A stretch of DNA of 64,000 bases from Maritalea mobilis (GCF_004363175.1 NZ_SNYR01000002.1:1-64000), one strand, 5' to 3'. Positions 51,079-60,799 are shown, numbered from the stretch's first letter. Notes: generated by a model not told the origin, from the sequence alone. Numbers and translations: made by a program.

Positions 51079-51099
51079 TTAACGATGTGATGGATGCAA
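51071..51099 (-). promoter_or_regulatory. Displaced host tRNA promoter at attR
   Basis: -35 TTGCAT (51099-51094), 17-base spacer, -10 TTATTC (51076-51071). It now reads a tRNA half and then antisense into the 3-prime end of int. Confidence 0.55.
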
Positions 51100-51227
51100 G
51101 CCATTTTTTCAAAATTTTGACAATGTCTTGTGTTGTCCTCAACTTGAAACTTGTCTCACCGGTTCATAATTTAATGACTATAATGAAGAACGGTGCGAAT
51201 CTTGGTGATGATTCCGTGTTGGATTAA

Positions 51228-51241
51228 GTGTTGATCAACAC
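51228..51241. promoter_or_regulatory. Perfect palindrome GTGTTGATCAACAC
   Basis: A 14-bp perfect inverted repeat in the gap of about 260 bases between attR and the DUF2147 gene. It may be a regulator site. The rest of that gap shows nothing else I can name. Confidence 0.35.
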
Positions 51242-51333
51242 CCGTTTGCAAAACTGATTTTTAAAAAGTGCCTGTGTTTAAATCAGGATGCAGGATGAGC
51301 CGAGTAGCAATTTTAGATTATTTTGGACCCAAA

Positions 51334-51771
51334 ATGCTTGTAACAGCGACAAAAACAATCGTCCGTTTCCTTATCGTCTTGGCGCTTATGTTGCCGAGCA
51401 CACAATCTTTCGCTTCTGCTTTTAACCCGGTGGGCACCTGGCGCACTAAACTTGAAGCTGAGATTCGTATTGAGCGCTGTGGGGCGCAAAAATATTGTGG
51501 CCGCGTGTCGAAGGCGGCAAAGCCAGGGCTTACAGATAAGCGCAACCCTGATCCAACCATGCGCAATCGCCCGATTGAGGGCATATTGCTGATTACTTTT
51601 TCAAAAAGTAATGATCCGAGCGTTTTTGAAGGGGAACTTTATAATCCGCTGGATGGCAAAATGTATGAAGGCACCGCGCGGATGCCGAATTCAAACACGA
51701 TCCAGCTTAAAGGTTGCCTGTTTTACAGCATTCTTTGTCTGAAAGAAAATTGGGTCAAAATCGCACCCTGA
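51334..51771 (+). CDS. Secreted DUF2147 protein
   Basis: ATG at 51334 gives a clean signal peptide (IVRFLIVLALMLPSTQSFASA); in-frame starts at 51268 and 51295 would add a charged stretch. FNPVGTWRTKLEAEIRIERCG, CGRVSKA, GELYNPLDGKMYEG and LKGCLFYSILCLKENW are DUF2147 hallmarks. Periplasmic, function unknown; some relatives are linked to stress. Confidence 0.88.
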   Translation: MLVTATKTIVRFLIVLALMLPSTQSFASAFNPVGTWRTKLEAEIRIERCGAQKYCGRVSKAAKPGLTDKRNPDPTMRNRPIEGILLITFSKSNDPSVFEGELYNPLDGKMYEGTARMPNSNTIQLKGCLFYSILCLKENWVKIAP

Positions 51772-51790
51772 TTTCGACCCAATCCTAATC

Positions 51791-52501
51791 TTATTTTGAG
51801 CGCTGATTGAACAGCACTTTTTGTGCGTCCTTATCGGTCGCCAGATTGAGCTTTTCGCGCTCTTCTTTGCCCACTTCCATGCCTTTTTGCACCGCTTCGC
51901 GGGCGCCCAAACGGTCCAGCCATGCTTTCACATGGGGGAATTCTGCAATGTCCATACCTTGGCCTTCCCAAAGGGTAGCCCAGCCGTAAATGGCTATGTC
52001 GGCGATGGAATATTCCCCTGCCACATAGTCCTGGTCAGCCAAGCGCTTGTTCAGCACGCCGTATAGACGATGGGTTTCATCGGTATAGCGCTTCATGGCG
52101 TATGGCAGTTTTTCCGGCGCATATTTATTGAAGTGGTGGTTTTGCCCCAGCATTGGGCCAAAGCCGCCCATTTGCCAAAACAGCCATTCATCCACCTTCA
52201 CTTGTGCGCGCTCGTCGCTTGGGTAGAATTTATCGAACTTTTTGGCCAAATATTTCATGATGGCTGCAGATTCGAAAACGGAGATTGGCTCTCCGCCCGG
52301 CCCTTCCGGGTCCACAATGGCTGGGATTTTGTTGTTTGGTGAGATTTCCAAAAACTCGTCTTTAAATTGGTCGCCAGCGCCAATATTGATCATGTGCACA
52401 TTGTAGGGCACGCCAAGTTCTTCCAGCAGAACGGAAATTTTCCATCCGTTCGGCGTGGTCCAATAGTAAAGTTCGATTGGTTTATTTTGTACCGTTGACA
52501 T
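51791..52501 (-). CDS. Glutathione S-transferase-like disulfide oxidoreductase (YfcG/YghU type)
   Basis: ATG at 52501; 236 residues. Thioredoxin-like N-terminus with YYWTTPNGWKISVLLEELG, NNKIPAIVDPEG, SVFESAAIMKYLA; helical C-terminal domain with GEYSIADIAIYGW. YghU/YfcG relatives reduce disulfides with glutathione. Confidence 0.92.
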   Translation of the reverse strand: MSTVQNKPIELYYWTTPNGWKISVLLEELGVPYNVHMINIGAGDQFKDEFLEISPNNKIPAIVDPEGPGGEPISVFESAAIMKYLAKKFDKFYPSDERAQVKVDEWLFWQMGGFGPMLGQNHHFNKYAPEKLPYAMKRYTDETHRLYGVLNKRLADQDYVAGEYSIADIAIYGWATLWEGQGMDIAEFPHVKAWLDRLGAREAVQKGMEVGKEEREKLNLATDKDAQKVLFNQRSK

Positions 52502-52666
52502 AAAGCGCCCCACTGGTTTGAATAAGTTAAGGGTAGTTTATCGTAATTTTACGATGGACTATCAAGCCCACATCAAACACAAAAACGTGTACAGCACGAA
52601 TTTGTTTCATATTGTCCAATCCTTGGATAATTATTGCGCGCATTGTCGGATCAAAAGGACAATATT

Positions 52667-53431
52667 TTGGACTGGATCATTCTGTTTTTTGCCGGGCTTG
52701 GCGCCGGCGCGCTAAATGCTTTGGCTGGCGGCGGTTCATTCGTGATTTTTCCGGCGCTAATGCTGGTGGGCGTGCCGCCCGTGGCCGCCAACGCTACGAA
52801 CACATTTGCCTGCTTACCCGGTTATGCCAGCGGTGCCATCGGCTTTTATGATGCGATCATGGCCAATCGGCAAAGGCTTGTGCTTTATTCCATCATCGCG
52901 CTGGTGGCGGGTTATCTCGGGGCCGAGGCTTTGTTGCTCGTGTCCGACGCGCAATTTAGCACCATTGTGCCGTGGTTGATGTTGTTCGCCGTGCTTGCCT
53001 TTAGCTTTGGTGGCCAGTTGAACAGCTATTTGGTGTCCCGTAGCAGTGGCAGCAAGCGTGCAGCCCGCGCGGGAGCCATCGGCACGGCAGTGTTGCTCAC
53101 TGCAATTTGCTTTTATGGCGGCTTTTTTAATGCCGGGCTGGGCATCATCCTTTTGGCATTTTTGGTTTTGGCGGGCTATAAAGACATCAATGGCATGAAC
53201 GGCATCAAGCTGTGGCTCTCCACCTTGGTTGCCCTCACCGCCGTGATCCGGCTGGCCATTGGCGGCTCAATCTATTGGCTGGAAGGTTCTGTCGCCCTCG
53301 TGGGTGCTACCATTGGCGGCTACCTCGCCGCCCGCCTCTCCTACCTAATCCCCTCCATCTATGTGCGCCGCTTTGTGATCATTTACGCTTTGGGGCTGAC
53401 GATCTATTTCTTTTGGAAGGTTTATGGGTGA
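52667..53431 (+). CDS. TauE/SafE-type (TSUP) membrane transporter
   Basis: TTG at 52667 eight bases after AAAAGGA; 254 residues, eight membrane helices. AGLGAGALNALAGGGSFVIFPAL and GGFFNAGLGIILLAFLVLAG are the duplicated TSUP motifs. Likely exports or imports small sulfur or carbon anions. Its end overlaps the convergent PIN-like gene by 10 bases. Confidence 0.9.
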   Translation: MDWIILFFAGLGAGALNALAGGGSFVIFPALMLVGVPPVAANATNTFACLPGYASGAIGFYDAIMANRQRLVLYSIIALVAGYLGAEALLLVSDAQFSTIVPWLMLFAVLAFSFGGQLNSYLVSRSSGSKRAARAGAIGTAVLLTAICFYGGFFNAGLGIILLAFLVLAGYKDINGMNGIKLWLSTLVALTAVIRLAIGGSIYWLEGSVALVGATIGGYLAARLSYLIPSIYVRRFVIIYALGLTIYFFWKVYG

Positions 53432-53871
53432 GAAAACATCTTTCGCCTATGACGACGATACGAGTTCTGATTTACGATTGGAATGAATCGACGATGTCGT
53501 GGTGATAAACTGCCCTGCATTGCTGCCTTACATCTTCCCATTCGTTCGTCACGGGTGAAGACAAAAAAGACCCCGCAGAGAAGCGAAATCGCAAAAATGT
53601 GAGGGTCATCACAGGCGTCATGCGCCTCAAACTCGTCGTTGTTGCAAATTTCGATTCTGATGGGTTCAACATCCTCCCTAGACACGACCTTCGACCGACC
53701 CTTCAACCTTCTAAACTCAGCATATCGTTTAAGCGCAGCTTCAGTCATTTCTCTTTTAGACTGATCATCTTCCGAGCAAATTAGGACAATGTTTTTGCAG
53801 CGCACCAACTCAGGATAAATCTCCAAAAACCAAGTTTCCTGCACAACGCAAGGCTCAATAAGTACCTCCAT
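53422..53871 (-). CDS. PIN-like nuclease partner of AAA ATPase
   Basis: ATG one base after the ATPase stop; 149 residues. HDACDDPHIFAISLLCGVFFVFTRDERM (about 84-111, read as short blocks) has the acidic spacing of PIN nucleases (Asp89, Asp108); N-terminal Glu residues complete it. C-terminal tail is basic (YRRHRRKMF). With the upstream ATPase it forms a two-gene unit resembling anti-phage ATPase-nuclease pairs. Assignment is by pattern. Confidence 0.6.
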   Translation of the reverse strand: MEVLIEPCVVQETWFLEIYPELVRCKNIVLICSEDDQSKREMTEAALKRYAEFRRLKGRSKVVSREDVEPIRIEICNNDEFEAHDACDDPHIFAISLLCGVFFVFTRDERMGRCKAAMQGSLSPRHRRFIPIVNQNSYRRHRRKMFSHP

Positions 53872-53872
53872 C

Positions 53873-55153
53873 TCAAAACACTTGCTTGCTTAATTCGTTA
53901 ATAAAGAATTCGCGATAACTATCTGGTGCGTTTGCAATTGTTCCATCTTCTTCAATATCGAGTTTGTAGGCGGTATTGCCAATCCTCGAATTCTCACAAT
54001 AAATTATGCACGCACCCTGCTCTGAACTGGACTTTCGCACCCTGTATCGATAGCGATCAATTAAATAATCGCTGTGTGTCTCGGCTATGAACCCGCAACC
54101 TTTTTCATTCATTTCAAAAAAATAATCACCCATTGCAGCCTGGGCTACTGGGTGTAGATGTAGTTCTGGTTGTTGCACCAATACAATTCTTTCAGTCAGT
54201 GCACCCCAAATCAACTGTAACAATACGGGAACTGATTGAGAAACACCCACGCCAACTTCAGACAAGGAAAATTCTTTTTCCTCTCTAATAATTCGCACGT
54301 GCAAAGGTGCCCTCGCAAATTTTTCACTAATTGTATCTACTTCGAAACGCGAAAACAGACCGCTGTCGTTCGCAAATCGTTTAATTGGCACCCAGTACTT
54401 TCGTTTCTCATGCTTTGAAAGTTTGTGCCAATTTGCGAGGGTTCTCTGACCATCAACGCTCTCGGAGATTTCTTGGTCATAGTACCTTTCAGGTCCACTA
54501 CGAAGCGGCCCAAGAAACAACGACGGCAAAAACTTTTTTCCCTGCAGCGTTCCGAAAAACTCAAATTGAACATCTTCAGATTCTTCCGTCATTGAATGTA
54601 ACAACGACATCGCTCTAACAACAACATATGGATGATTTGCGTGAAATTCTTCTGCTTCTGCTACAGGCGAAAATTCTAAATCGTCACAATTATGGAAATC
54701 CAAAACCCCGGAAAATCCTGCCAGGGAGGCACCATTATAGCTTGCAGCGTGAATTTTCTGGTTGAATATTGCGATTGTAACTGCATGTACACCATCACTA
54801 GCAGTGAATCTCGAAACAAAATTTGTTGGCTCGCCAAACTCATCTTTCACGCGTTGAATAGTCTGAATTCTGACTAATTTGCCAACTTCTCCCTCTTCAT
54901 CCGGTTCTTCATCGTTCTCGAAACCAATGATTACATCCGCATGATCAAAATACGGTGATGTAAAACCGTCCCAGTCATGTAGATGATTTGAGTTAAGGTT
55001 TGGCGCTTGAACCAAGGAGGTTCGAAACACGTATTCAACCAAATGAAGTATAGATGTTTTTCCTGAACTATTGTCCCCGACGAGAAATGTGGGGTGTGAA
55101 ACATCAAAATCAATTTCACTAAAACCACGAAAATTTTTCGCAAATATTCTCAT
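53873..55153 (-). CDS. AAA_15/OLD-like ATPase of a putative defence pair
   Basis: ATG at 55153; 426 residues. KNFRGFSEIDFDV, Walker A GDNSSGKTSIL (about 33), a long insert, signature-like SLSEVGVGVSQSVPVLL, Walker B region VLVQQPELHLHP and H-loop AETHSDYLIDR. This order fits SMC/OLD-like AAA_15 (DUF3696-type) ATPases. A TATAAT lies at 55186-55181 on the minus strand. Visibly more AT-rich than flanking genes, indicating transfer. Confidence 0.85.
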   Translation of the reverse strand: MRIFAKNFRGFSEIDFDVSHPTFLVGDNSSGKTSILHLVEYVFRTSLVQAPNLNSNHLHDWDGFTSPYFDHADVIIGFENDEEPDEEGEVGKLVRIQTIQRVKDEFGEPTNFVSRFTASDGVHAVTIAIFNQKIHAASYNGASLAGFSGVLDFHNCDDLEFSPVAEAEEFHANHPYVVVRAMSLLHSMTEESEDVQFEFFGTLQGKKFLPSLFLGPLRSGPERYYDQEISESVDGQRTLANWHKLSKHEKRKYWVPIKRFANDSGLFSRFEVDTISEKFARAPLHVRIIREEKEFSLSEVGVGVSQSVPVLLQLIWGALTERIVLVQQPELHLHPVAQAAMGDYFFEMNEKGCGFIAETHSDYLIDRYRYRVRKSSSEQGACIIYCENSRIGNTAYKLDIEEDGTIANAPDSYREFFINELSKQVF

Positions 55154-55225
55154 TGTCAAACCGTACACGTTTAAAAATACATTATAATTGGCACTTTTTA
55201 ACAGTTGTTCAATCGATTGGCTGGG

Positions 55226-57310
55226 TCAACCCCGCACCCAAACCGCACAATCATGAAACGCTGCCCCACCAAACGGCGGTACGGGGTCTGAGCCGATTAA
55301 TGTGTTGATTCCTTTGCCGCCTTTATGTGCCTTGTTTTTAAACAGACTTTCGGCGATCAGCACGCCGCGTTGCATGCCGTCGAAGATTTTGGCTTTGAGG
55401 ATCACCTCGCCTCTTCTGTTGCCGACGGTGACGTAATCATCTTCATTGATGTTGAGCGCTGCGGCATCGTCGGGGTGGACGAACACGGTGGGTTCCGGGT
55501 GGCGTTTTTGCGATCCCGGGGTTTCGGTGAAGCTGGTGTTGAGGAAGGCGCGGGCTGGGCTGGTGGCCAGACGGAATGGATGCGCCTCGTCGCAGGCTTC
55601 GATGGTTTCCCAATGGTCGGCGAATTTGGGCAGAATGGCTGGGTCGCAGACAAATTCTACTGCTTTGCGCTCTTGCGTGGCGAGCCAGTCTGGCGCGAAT
55701 TTGAAGCGGCCATCGTCCCACGCGAAGCCATCACGATAATGGGCGTCGGCCACAGTATCGGCGCGTTCGATATAGCCCTCTTCGGCCACCTCATTTAGCG
55801 AGCCAAAGCCGGACTTTTGGAACGTCTCGTCGATCAGTTCACGATCTTCCATTTCAAAGGCCGCGCCCTTGGCGTTCAGCCGTTTGGCCAGTTCTTTAAA
55901 CAGCCAATGGTTGGAGCGGGTTTCGCCCGGCCCCTCCTGGATTTTCGGGCCATAAAGAATGCGCGTGTGGCCACCTCGGGTGTAAAAATCTTCATGTTCG
56001 GTGAACATGGTGGCGGGCAACACAATGTCGGCCAGCTCCGCGGTGTCGGTCATAAATTGCTCATGCACAACCACAAACAGATCGTCGCGTTTAAAACCTT
56101 GGCGCACCAGTTCCTGATCTGGTGTCACCACCGCCGGATTACAGTTCTGGATCAGCATGGCTTTCACCGGCGGGCCGTTTTTCAGTGCCTTTTGATCGCC
56201 CGTCAAAATGGGGCCAAGCTCGCACATATCCAGCAGCCGCTGGGGCTTGGTGGCAAGGTCTGATCCGGTGATCAGGCTTTTATCGATGCCCCATGTGCCC
56301 GAATTGGAGTGGAACGCCCCGCCCCCATCATATTGCCAGGCGCCCAGCATCGCAGGCACGCACAACGCCGCGTGCATGGCGGTGGCGCCATTGCGCTGGC
56401 GGGTGAAGCCATAGCCGAGACGGAAAAAAGCGCGCGGGTTGTTGCCCAACAATGCGGCCAGTTCTTCGATTTGGGTTACGTCTAGCCCGGTGATGTCCGC
56501 GGCGCGTTCGGGTGTCCAGCTTTCAAAATGTGATTCAAACTCAGGTGAGAAGTCTGTGTATTTGCTCATAAATTCGCGATCGGCTTTGCCATCGCGCAGC
56601 AAAATATGCATCAGGGCGCAGGCCAGCGCGCCATCTGTGCCGGGCTTCAAGAGCACGCCCATATCCGCCTGTTGCATGGTGGCGGTGCGGTAAATATCGA
56701 CCACCACGATCTTCGCGCCGCGCTCTTTGCGGGCTTTCATGGCATGGGTCATCACATTGACCTGGGTGTGCACCGGGTTGGTGCCCCAAATCACGATCAC
56801 GTCCGATTGGGCCATTTCTTCCGGGTTCACACCCTGCAAGCGGCCGGTGCCTGCCACATAGCCTGCCCATGAAATCATGGAGCAGATGGTGCCATATTGC
56901 CGAGAATAGTTTTTGGCGTTACGCAGGCGGTCAATCCCGTCGCGCATCACATAGCCCATGGTGCCCGCATAAAAATATGGCCATACGCTTTCCGCGCCGA
57001 ACTCGTCTTCGGCGGCGAGGAATTTTTCGGCCACAATATCCAGCGCCTCATCCCATGAAATGCGCTCAAACTTGCCTTCGCCTTTGGCCCCCACCCGCTT
57101 CAGCGGATAAAGCAACCGATCCGGATGGTGCGTGCGCTCCGCATAGCGGGCAACTTTTTCGCAAATCACGCCTGCCGTATATGGATCATCCTTTGCCCCG
57201 CGCACCCGGCCCATGCTGCCATCTTCCAAAATTTCCACATCCAGCGCGCAGGTGGATGGGCAATCATGAGGACAGACAGTGCGTTCAACTTTAAGGACAG
57301 TTTTTTTCAT
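55226..57310 (-). CDS. Molybdopterin oxidoreductase with 4Fe-4S cluster
   Basis: ATG at 57310 (694 residues); no strong ribosome-binding site. CPHDCPSTCALD and VICEKVARY give the cluster cysteines. Mo-bisMGD fold with NPVHTQVNVM, VVDIYRTATM, LKPGTDGALACALM and the C-terminal cap domain (RRGEVILKAKIF). No Tat signal visible, so cytoplasmic. Substrate unknown (formate-, thiosulfate- or BisC-like). Confidence 0.9.
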   Translation of the reverse strand: MKKTVLKVERTVCPHDCPSTCALDVEILEDGSMGRVRGAKDDPYTAGVICEKVARYAERTHHPDRLLYPLKRVGAKGEGKFERISWDEALDIVAEKFLAAEDEFGAESVWPYFYAGTMGYVMRDGIDRLRNAKNYSRQYGTICSMISWAGYVAGTGRLQGVNPEEMAQSDVIVIWGTNPVHTQVNVMTHAMKARKERGAKIVVVDIYRTATMQQADMGVLLKPGTDGALACALMHILLRDGKADREFMSKYTDFSPEFESHFESWTPERAADITGLDVTQIEELAALLGNNPRAFFRLGYGFTRQRNGATAMHAALCVPAMLGAWQYDGGGAFHSNSGTWGIDKSLITGSDLATKPQRLLDMCELGPILTGDQKALKNGPPVKAMLIQNCNPAVVTPDQELVRQGFKRDDLFVVVHEQFMTDTAELADIVLPATMFTEHEDFYTRGGHTRILYGPKIQEGPGETRSNHWLFKELAKRLNAKGAAFEMEDRELIDETFQKSGFGSLNEVAEEGYIERADTVADAHYRDGFAWDDGRFKFAPDWLATQERKAVEFVCDPAILPKFADHWETIEACDEAHPFRLATSPARAFLNTSFTETPGSQKRHPEPTVFVHPDDAAALNINEDDYVTVGNRRGEVILKAKIFDGMQRGVLIAESLFKNKAHKGGKGINTLIGSDPVPPFGGAAFHDCAVWVRG

Positions 57311-57387
57311 GGGGCTAAAGGGGCTGTTTTTGGTTGCGGATTTGCGGCACAATTTAGTGCAGTTCAGCACATAAGCAAGGAGAGAAT

Positions 57388-57753
57388 ATGCTCAAGCAAC
57401 CAAGATATGTGATTGCAGTGAAAGACCTTGCAAAATCCAGCGCCTTTTATCGCGATAAGCTCGGCTTTGAGGTGATTGAAATTGAGGACAAAGGCTGGCG
57501 CTTTTTTGTGCGCGACAATGTCACCATCATGGCGGGTGATTGCCCCGATGAAATGGCCGCTTCTGAGACAGGCGATCATTCCTATATGGCCTATATTGTG
57601 GCGGAGGATGTGGATGTGCTTTTTGCCGAATATGAGGCCAATGGCGTGGAGATCATCAAGACCCTGCGCGATGAGGCGCATGGCATGCGCGAATTTGGCA
57701 TCCGGACCATTGACGGGCATCGCCTTATGTTTGGCCAATCCATCAGCGCATAA
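57388..57753 (+). CDS. VOC/glyoxalase-family protein
   Basis: AGGAGAG upstream; 121 residues. Two beta-alpha-beta-beta-beta units: YVIAVKDLAKSSAFYRDKLGFEV and YIVAEDVDVLFAEYEANGVEI, with closing FGIRTIDGHRLMFGQ. Metal-dependent enzyme or antibiotic-binding protein; substrate unknown. Ends with a shared terminator. Confidence 0.88.
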   Translation: MLKQPRYVIAVKDLAKSSAFYRDKLGFEVIEIEDKGWRFFVRDNVTIMAGDCPDEMAASETGDHSYMAYIVAEDVDVLFAEYEANGVEIIKTLRDEAHGMREFGIRTIDGHRLMFGQSISA

Positions 57754-57776
57754 AAAAGGGCCGCCGAAGCGACCCT
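57752..57776 (-). terminator. Terminator downstream of ndk
   Basis: On the minus strand GGGTCGC-TTCG-GCGGCCC followed by TTTTTT; UUCG tetraloop. Confidence 0.8.
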
Positions 57777-57801
57777 AAATTCATCACGAAATGGATGGCG
57801 A

Positions 57802-58224
57802 TTAGCCAACGATTTCGTCGTCAGAGAAGAAATATTTGATTTCTTCAGCAGCAGTTTCTGGTGCGTCTGAACCGTGCACTGAGTTTTCGCCGATTGAAAG
57901 CGCGAATTCTTTACGGATTGTGCCTTCAGCAGCGTCAGCTGGGTTTGTTGCGCCCATAACTTCGCGGTTTTTCGCGATGGCGTCTTCGCCTTCCAAAACC
58001 TGCACAACAACTGGCTCAGAAATCATGAAGTCAACCAATTCACCAAAGAAAGGACGCTCTTTGTGTACAGCGTAGAAGCCTTCAGCTTGCTCGCGTGTCA
58101 TGTGAATGCGCTTAGATGCAACGATGCGCAAGCCAGCTTCTTCAAACTTGGCGATGATTTTGCCAGTCAAGTTGCGCTTTGTGGCATCAGGTTTAATGAT
58201 AGAAAATGTACGTTCCAAAGCCAT
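57802..58224 (-). CDS. ndk: Nucleoside diphosphate kinase
   Basis: The product has 140 residues, exact family length. [24 protein letters not shown] and the active-site [10 protein letters not shown] (phospho-His) are all present. Balances NTP pools. Followed by a strong terminator. Confidence 0.97.
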   Translation of the reverse strand: MALERTFSIIKPDATKRNLTGKIIAKFEEAGLRIVASKRIHMTREQAEGFYAVHKERPFFGELVDFMISEPVVVQVLEGEDAIAKNREVMGATNPADAAEGTIRKEFALSIGENSVHGSDAPETAAEEIKYFFSDDEIVG

Positions 58225-58333
58225 TGAAATACCCTTATTTTGCTTTGTGGGATGTGGCCTGCGTTTTATAGACCTTATCGGGATATGACAAGCACCAAGA
58301 TCATTTCATGATGACGGTGAGATGACAGCCCGA

Positions 58334-58759
58334 TTATTCGATCAAAAGCTCCTGTGCTTCGATCACTTGGCCAGATTGATCTTTGACCTCAAAGCGCAAG
58401 CGCTCAAGGTCTTTTGGCCCATCGAACCACACTTCCATATTGAGCGGCTTTATGGCTTGGGTGCACATGCCCCCTTCAATTTGCACGTTAAAAGTAAGGT
58501 CCGCCACATAGCGGCCCACATCTAAAGTGTGGCCAGCCAAGCTCCAGCAGCCATTTGGGGCGAAATACATATATTCAAAATTGATTTGGTCGGTGCCCAC
58601 GCGTTTCACCATGGGGATATTTTCACGCGTAAGCCCTAAAGATGGTTTGGTGTTAAAATGCGGTTTTTGCGGCCCAGTGTTGACGGTTTGCGCCATCGCA
58701 GCTAAGGGTTGTGCAAAAATCAAAAGCAAAGACAGTATAATGGATTCCGGCAGTTTCAT
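58334..58759 (-). CDS. Secreted protein of unknown function
   Basis: ATG at 58759; 141 residues with a signal peptide (IILSLLLIFAQPLAAMAQ). Mature part is beta-rich with two Cys (GCWSLAG, GMCTQAI), probably a disulfide. Ends LIE. No family recognised. Confidence 0.7.
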   Translation of the reverse strand: MKLPESIILSLLLIFAQPLAAMAQTVNTGPQKPHFNTKPSLGLTRENIPMVKRVGTDQINFEYMYFAPNGCWSLAGHTLDVGRYVADLTFNVQIEGGMCTQAIKPLNMEVWFDGPKDLERLRFEVKDQSGQVIEAQELLIE

Positions 58760-58895
58760 TCGAAGACCTGTTTGAAAAATTTCAATGCACCCCAAATGTT
58801 GGTGACGCGCATTTTTGCGCCTCCGTTTGGCGTGTGCTTTTCAAACTAATCTCGAATAATGAACAAAATTAGGCCGTTCGAAAGCTGCTGAAATC

Positions 58896-60782
58896 ATGCT
58901 GAAAATTACGAATTTAAATTACTCTATTGAAGGTCGCTCGCTGTTTGAAAATGCGAGTCTCACCCTGCCCGCTGGCTCGAAAGCCGGTTTTGTGGGCCGC
59001 AATGGCTCGGGCAAAACCACTCTCTTCCGCTTGTTAAAAGGCGAAATCCCCACAGATTCTGGCGATATTGAAATTCATCACCGCGCAAAAATGGGTTCGG
59101 TGGCGCAGGAAGCGCCTGCCACCCAAGATAGCGTGATGGATATTGTGCTGGAAGCTGACAAGGAACGTCTTCAGCTTTTAGAAGAAGCGGAAACCGTGAC
59201 TGATCCGATGCGCATTGGCGAGGTTCACACCCGTTTGGCCGAAATTGAGGCCCATTCTGCCGAAGCACGCGCAAGTTCGATTTTGAAAGGTTTGGGCTTT
59301 GACCAAACCAAACAGGCCGAACCTTGCGCCAATCTATCCGGTGGCTGGCGCATGCGTGTGTCGCTCGCGGGTGTTCTGTTTTCCAAGCCTGATCTGTTGC
59401 TGCTCGATGAGCCGACCAACTATTTGGACCTTGAAGGCACCTTGTGGCTAGAGCGCTATTTGGCGAACTATCCTTACACGGTGTTTATGATCTCGCACGA
59501 CAGGGATTTGCTCAATAAAGCGGTCAATTCCATCGTGCATTTGGAGCGCGGCGGTCTCAGCTTTTACCGCGGCGCATATGATCAGTTTGAGGAAAATCGC
59601 CGCTTGCAGATGGACATCAACAACAAGCAGCGTGAAAAGCAGCTTGAGCAGATCGCCCATATGCAAAAGTTTGTGGATCGGTTCCGGGCGAAAGCGACCA
59701 AAGCAAAGCAAGCTCAATCTCGCCTGAAACGGATTGAGAAGATCAAGCCTGTGGAAGCACTGTTCGACGAACATGTGGCCCCCTTCACCTTCCCGCAGCC
59801 TAAGCGTGCGGTTTCGGCCCCCATTATCGATATGGAAATGGCGGCAACCGGATATGAAGAAGGCACGCCAATCCTCAGCCGTATCAGCGGCCGCATTGAT
59901 CCTGAAGATCGCATTGCACTTGTGGGCATCAATGGCAATGGTAAGTCCACTTTCGCCAAATTGCTGGCGGGTGAACTGAAGCTGATGGATGGTCGGCTCA
60001 CCAAAGCGCGTAAGCTTGAGGTGGCGCACTTCGCACAGCATCAGATGGATATGCTCAAGCCAAAGCAAACGCCATTGGAGCATGTTGAACCGCTTATGCC
60101 CTACGATAGTGAGGCGAAACGGCGGGCGCGTGTCGCACAGATGGGCCTCACCACCTCGCGCATGGACACGTTGGCAGAAAATCTTTCCGGTGGTGAAAAA
60201 GCACGTCTTTTGATGGGCTTAGTCACCTTTAACGGGCCAAACCTGTTGATCTTGGACGAACCAACCAACCATTTGGACATTGATAGCCGCGATGCTTTGG
60301 TGCAGGCGCTCAATGAATATGAAGGAGCGGTGTTGATCATTTCGCACGATCGGCATTTGATCGAGGCGACGGTGGACCAGCTTTGGATTGCCAAAGATGG
60401 CACCATCTCTGTGTGTGATTATGATCTTGAGACTTATCAACGGTCCCTCACCGGCACGCGCGACAAGCCGGAGCCGAACAAAGCCAACAGCCCTGCGGAC
60501 AAAAAGAAAGATCGCAAGGTCGCTGCCGAAAAACGCGCGCAGCTTGCCCCCTTACGCAAGGAAATCAAACAGTTAGAATCCAAGGTTGAAAAATTGAATC
60601 AACAATTGGCAAAAACTGACGAAGCTTTGGAAGACCCTGATTTATTTCAAAAAGATCAGGAAAAAGCTGTGCAATTGGGCAAAGATCGGGCAGATTTGGC
60701 CAAGGATATTGAGGCGGCGGAAGAGCTTTGGCTGGAGAAGCTTGCCACCTTGGAAGAGGCGCAGGAGGAACTGGGCCTTTAA
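58896..60782 (+). CDS. ABC-F family ATPase (YheS/Uup-like)
   Basis: The product has 628 residues. Two ATPase domains: GRNGSGKTTLFR / NLSGGWRMRV / LLLDEPTNYLD, and GINGNGKSTFAK / NLSGGEKARLL / LILDEPTNHLD, with a charged linker (about 230-290). C-terminal coiled coil (from about 540). No membrane domain; ribosome-acting ABC-F. Confidence 0.95.
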   Translation: MLKITNLNYSIEGRSLFENASLTLPAGSKAGFVGRNGSGKTTLFRLLKGEIPTDSGDIEIHHRAKMGSVAQEAPATQDSVMDIVLEADKERLQLLEEAETVTDPMRIGEVHTRLAEIEAHSAEARASSILKGLGFDQTKQAEPCANLSGGWRMRVSLAGVLFSKPDLLLLDEPTNYLDLEGTLWLERYLANYPYTVFMISHDRDLLNKAVNSIVHLERGGLSFYRGAYDQFEENRRLQMDINNKQREKQLEQIAHMQKFVDRFRAKATKAKQAQSRLKRIEKIKPVEALFDEHVAPFTFPQPKRAVSAPIIDMEMAATGYEEGTPILSRISGRIDPEDRIALVGINGNGKSTFAKLLAGELKLMDGRLTKARKLEVAHFAQHQMDMLKPKQTPLEHVEPLMPYDSEAKRRARVAQMGLTTSRMDTLAENLSGGEKARLLMGLVTFNGPNLLILDEPTNHLDIDSRDALVQALNEYEGAVLIISHDRHLIEATVDQLWIAKDGTISVCDYDLETYQRSLTGTRDKPEPNKANSPADKKKDRKVAAEKRAQLAPLRKEIKQLESKVEKLNQQLAKTDEALEDPDLFQKDQEKAVQLGKDRADLAKDIEAAEELWLEKLATLEEAQEELGL

Positions 60783-60799
60783 GCATTTGGGGGTCTAGT

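Noticed and set aside
53873-55153. Missing acidic residue in the ATPase Walker B (QQPELHLHP)
   Set aside because: QQPE appears to be a normal variant in this ATPase family; the catalytic Glu is present, so I do not treat it as inactivation.
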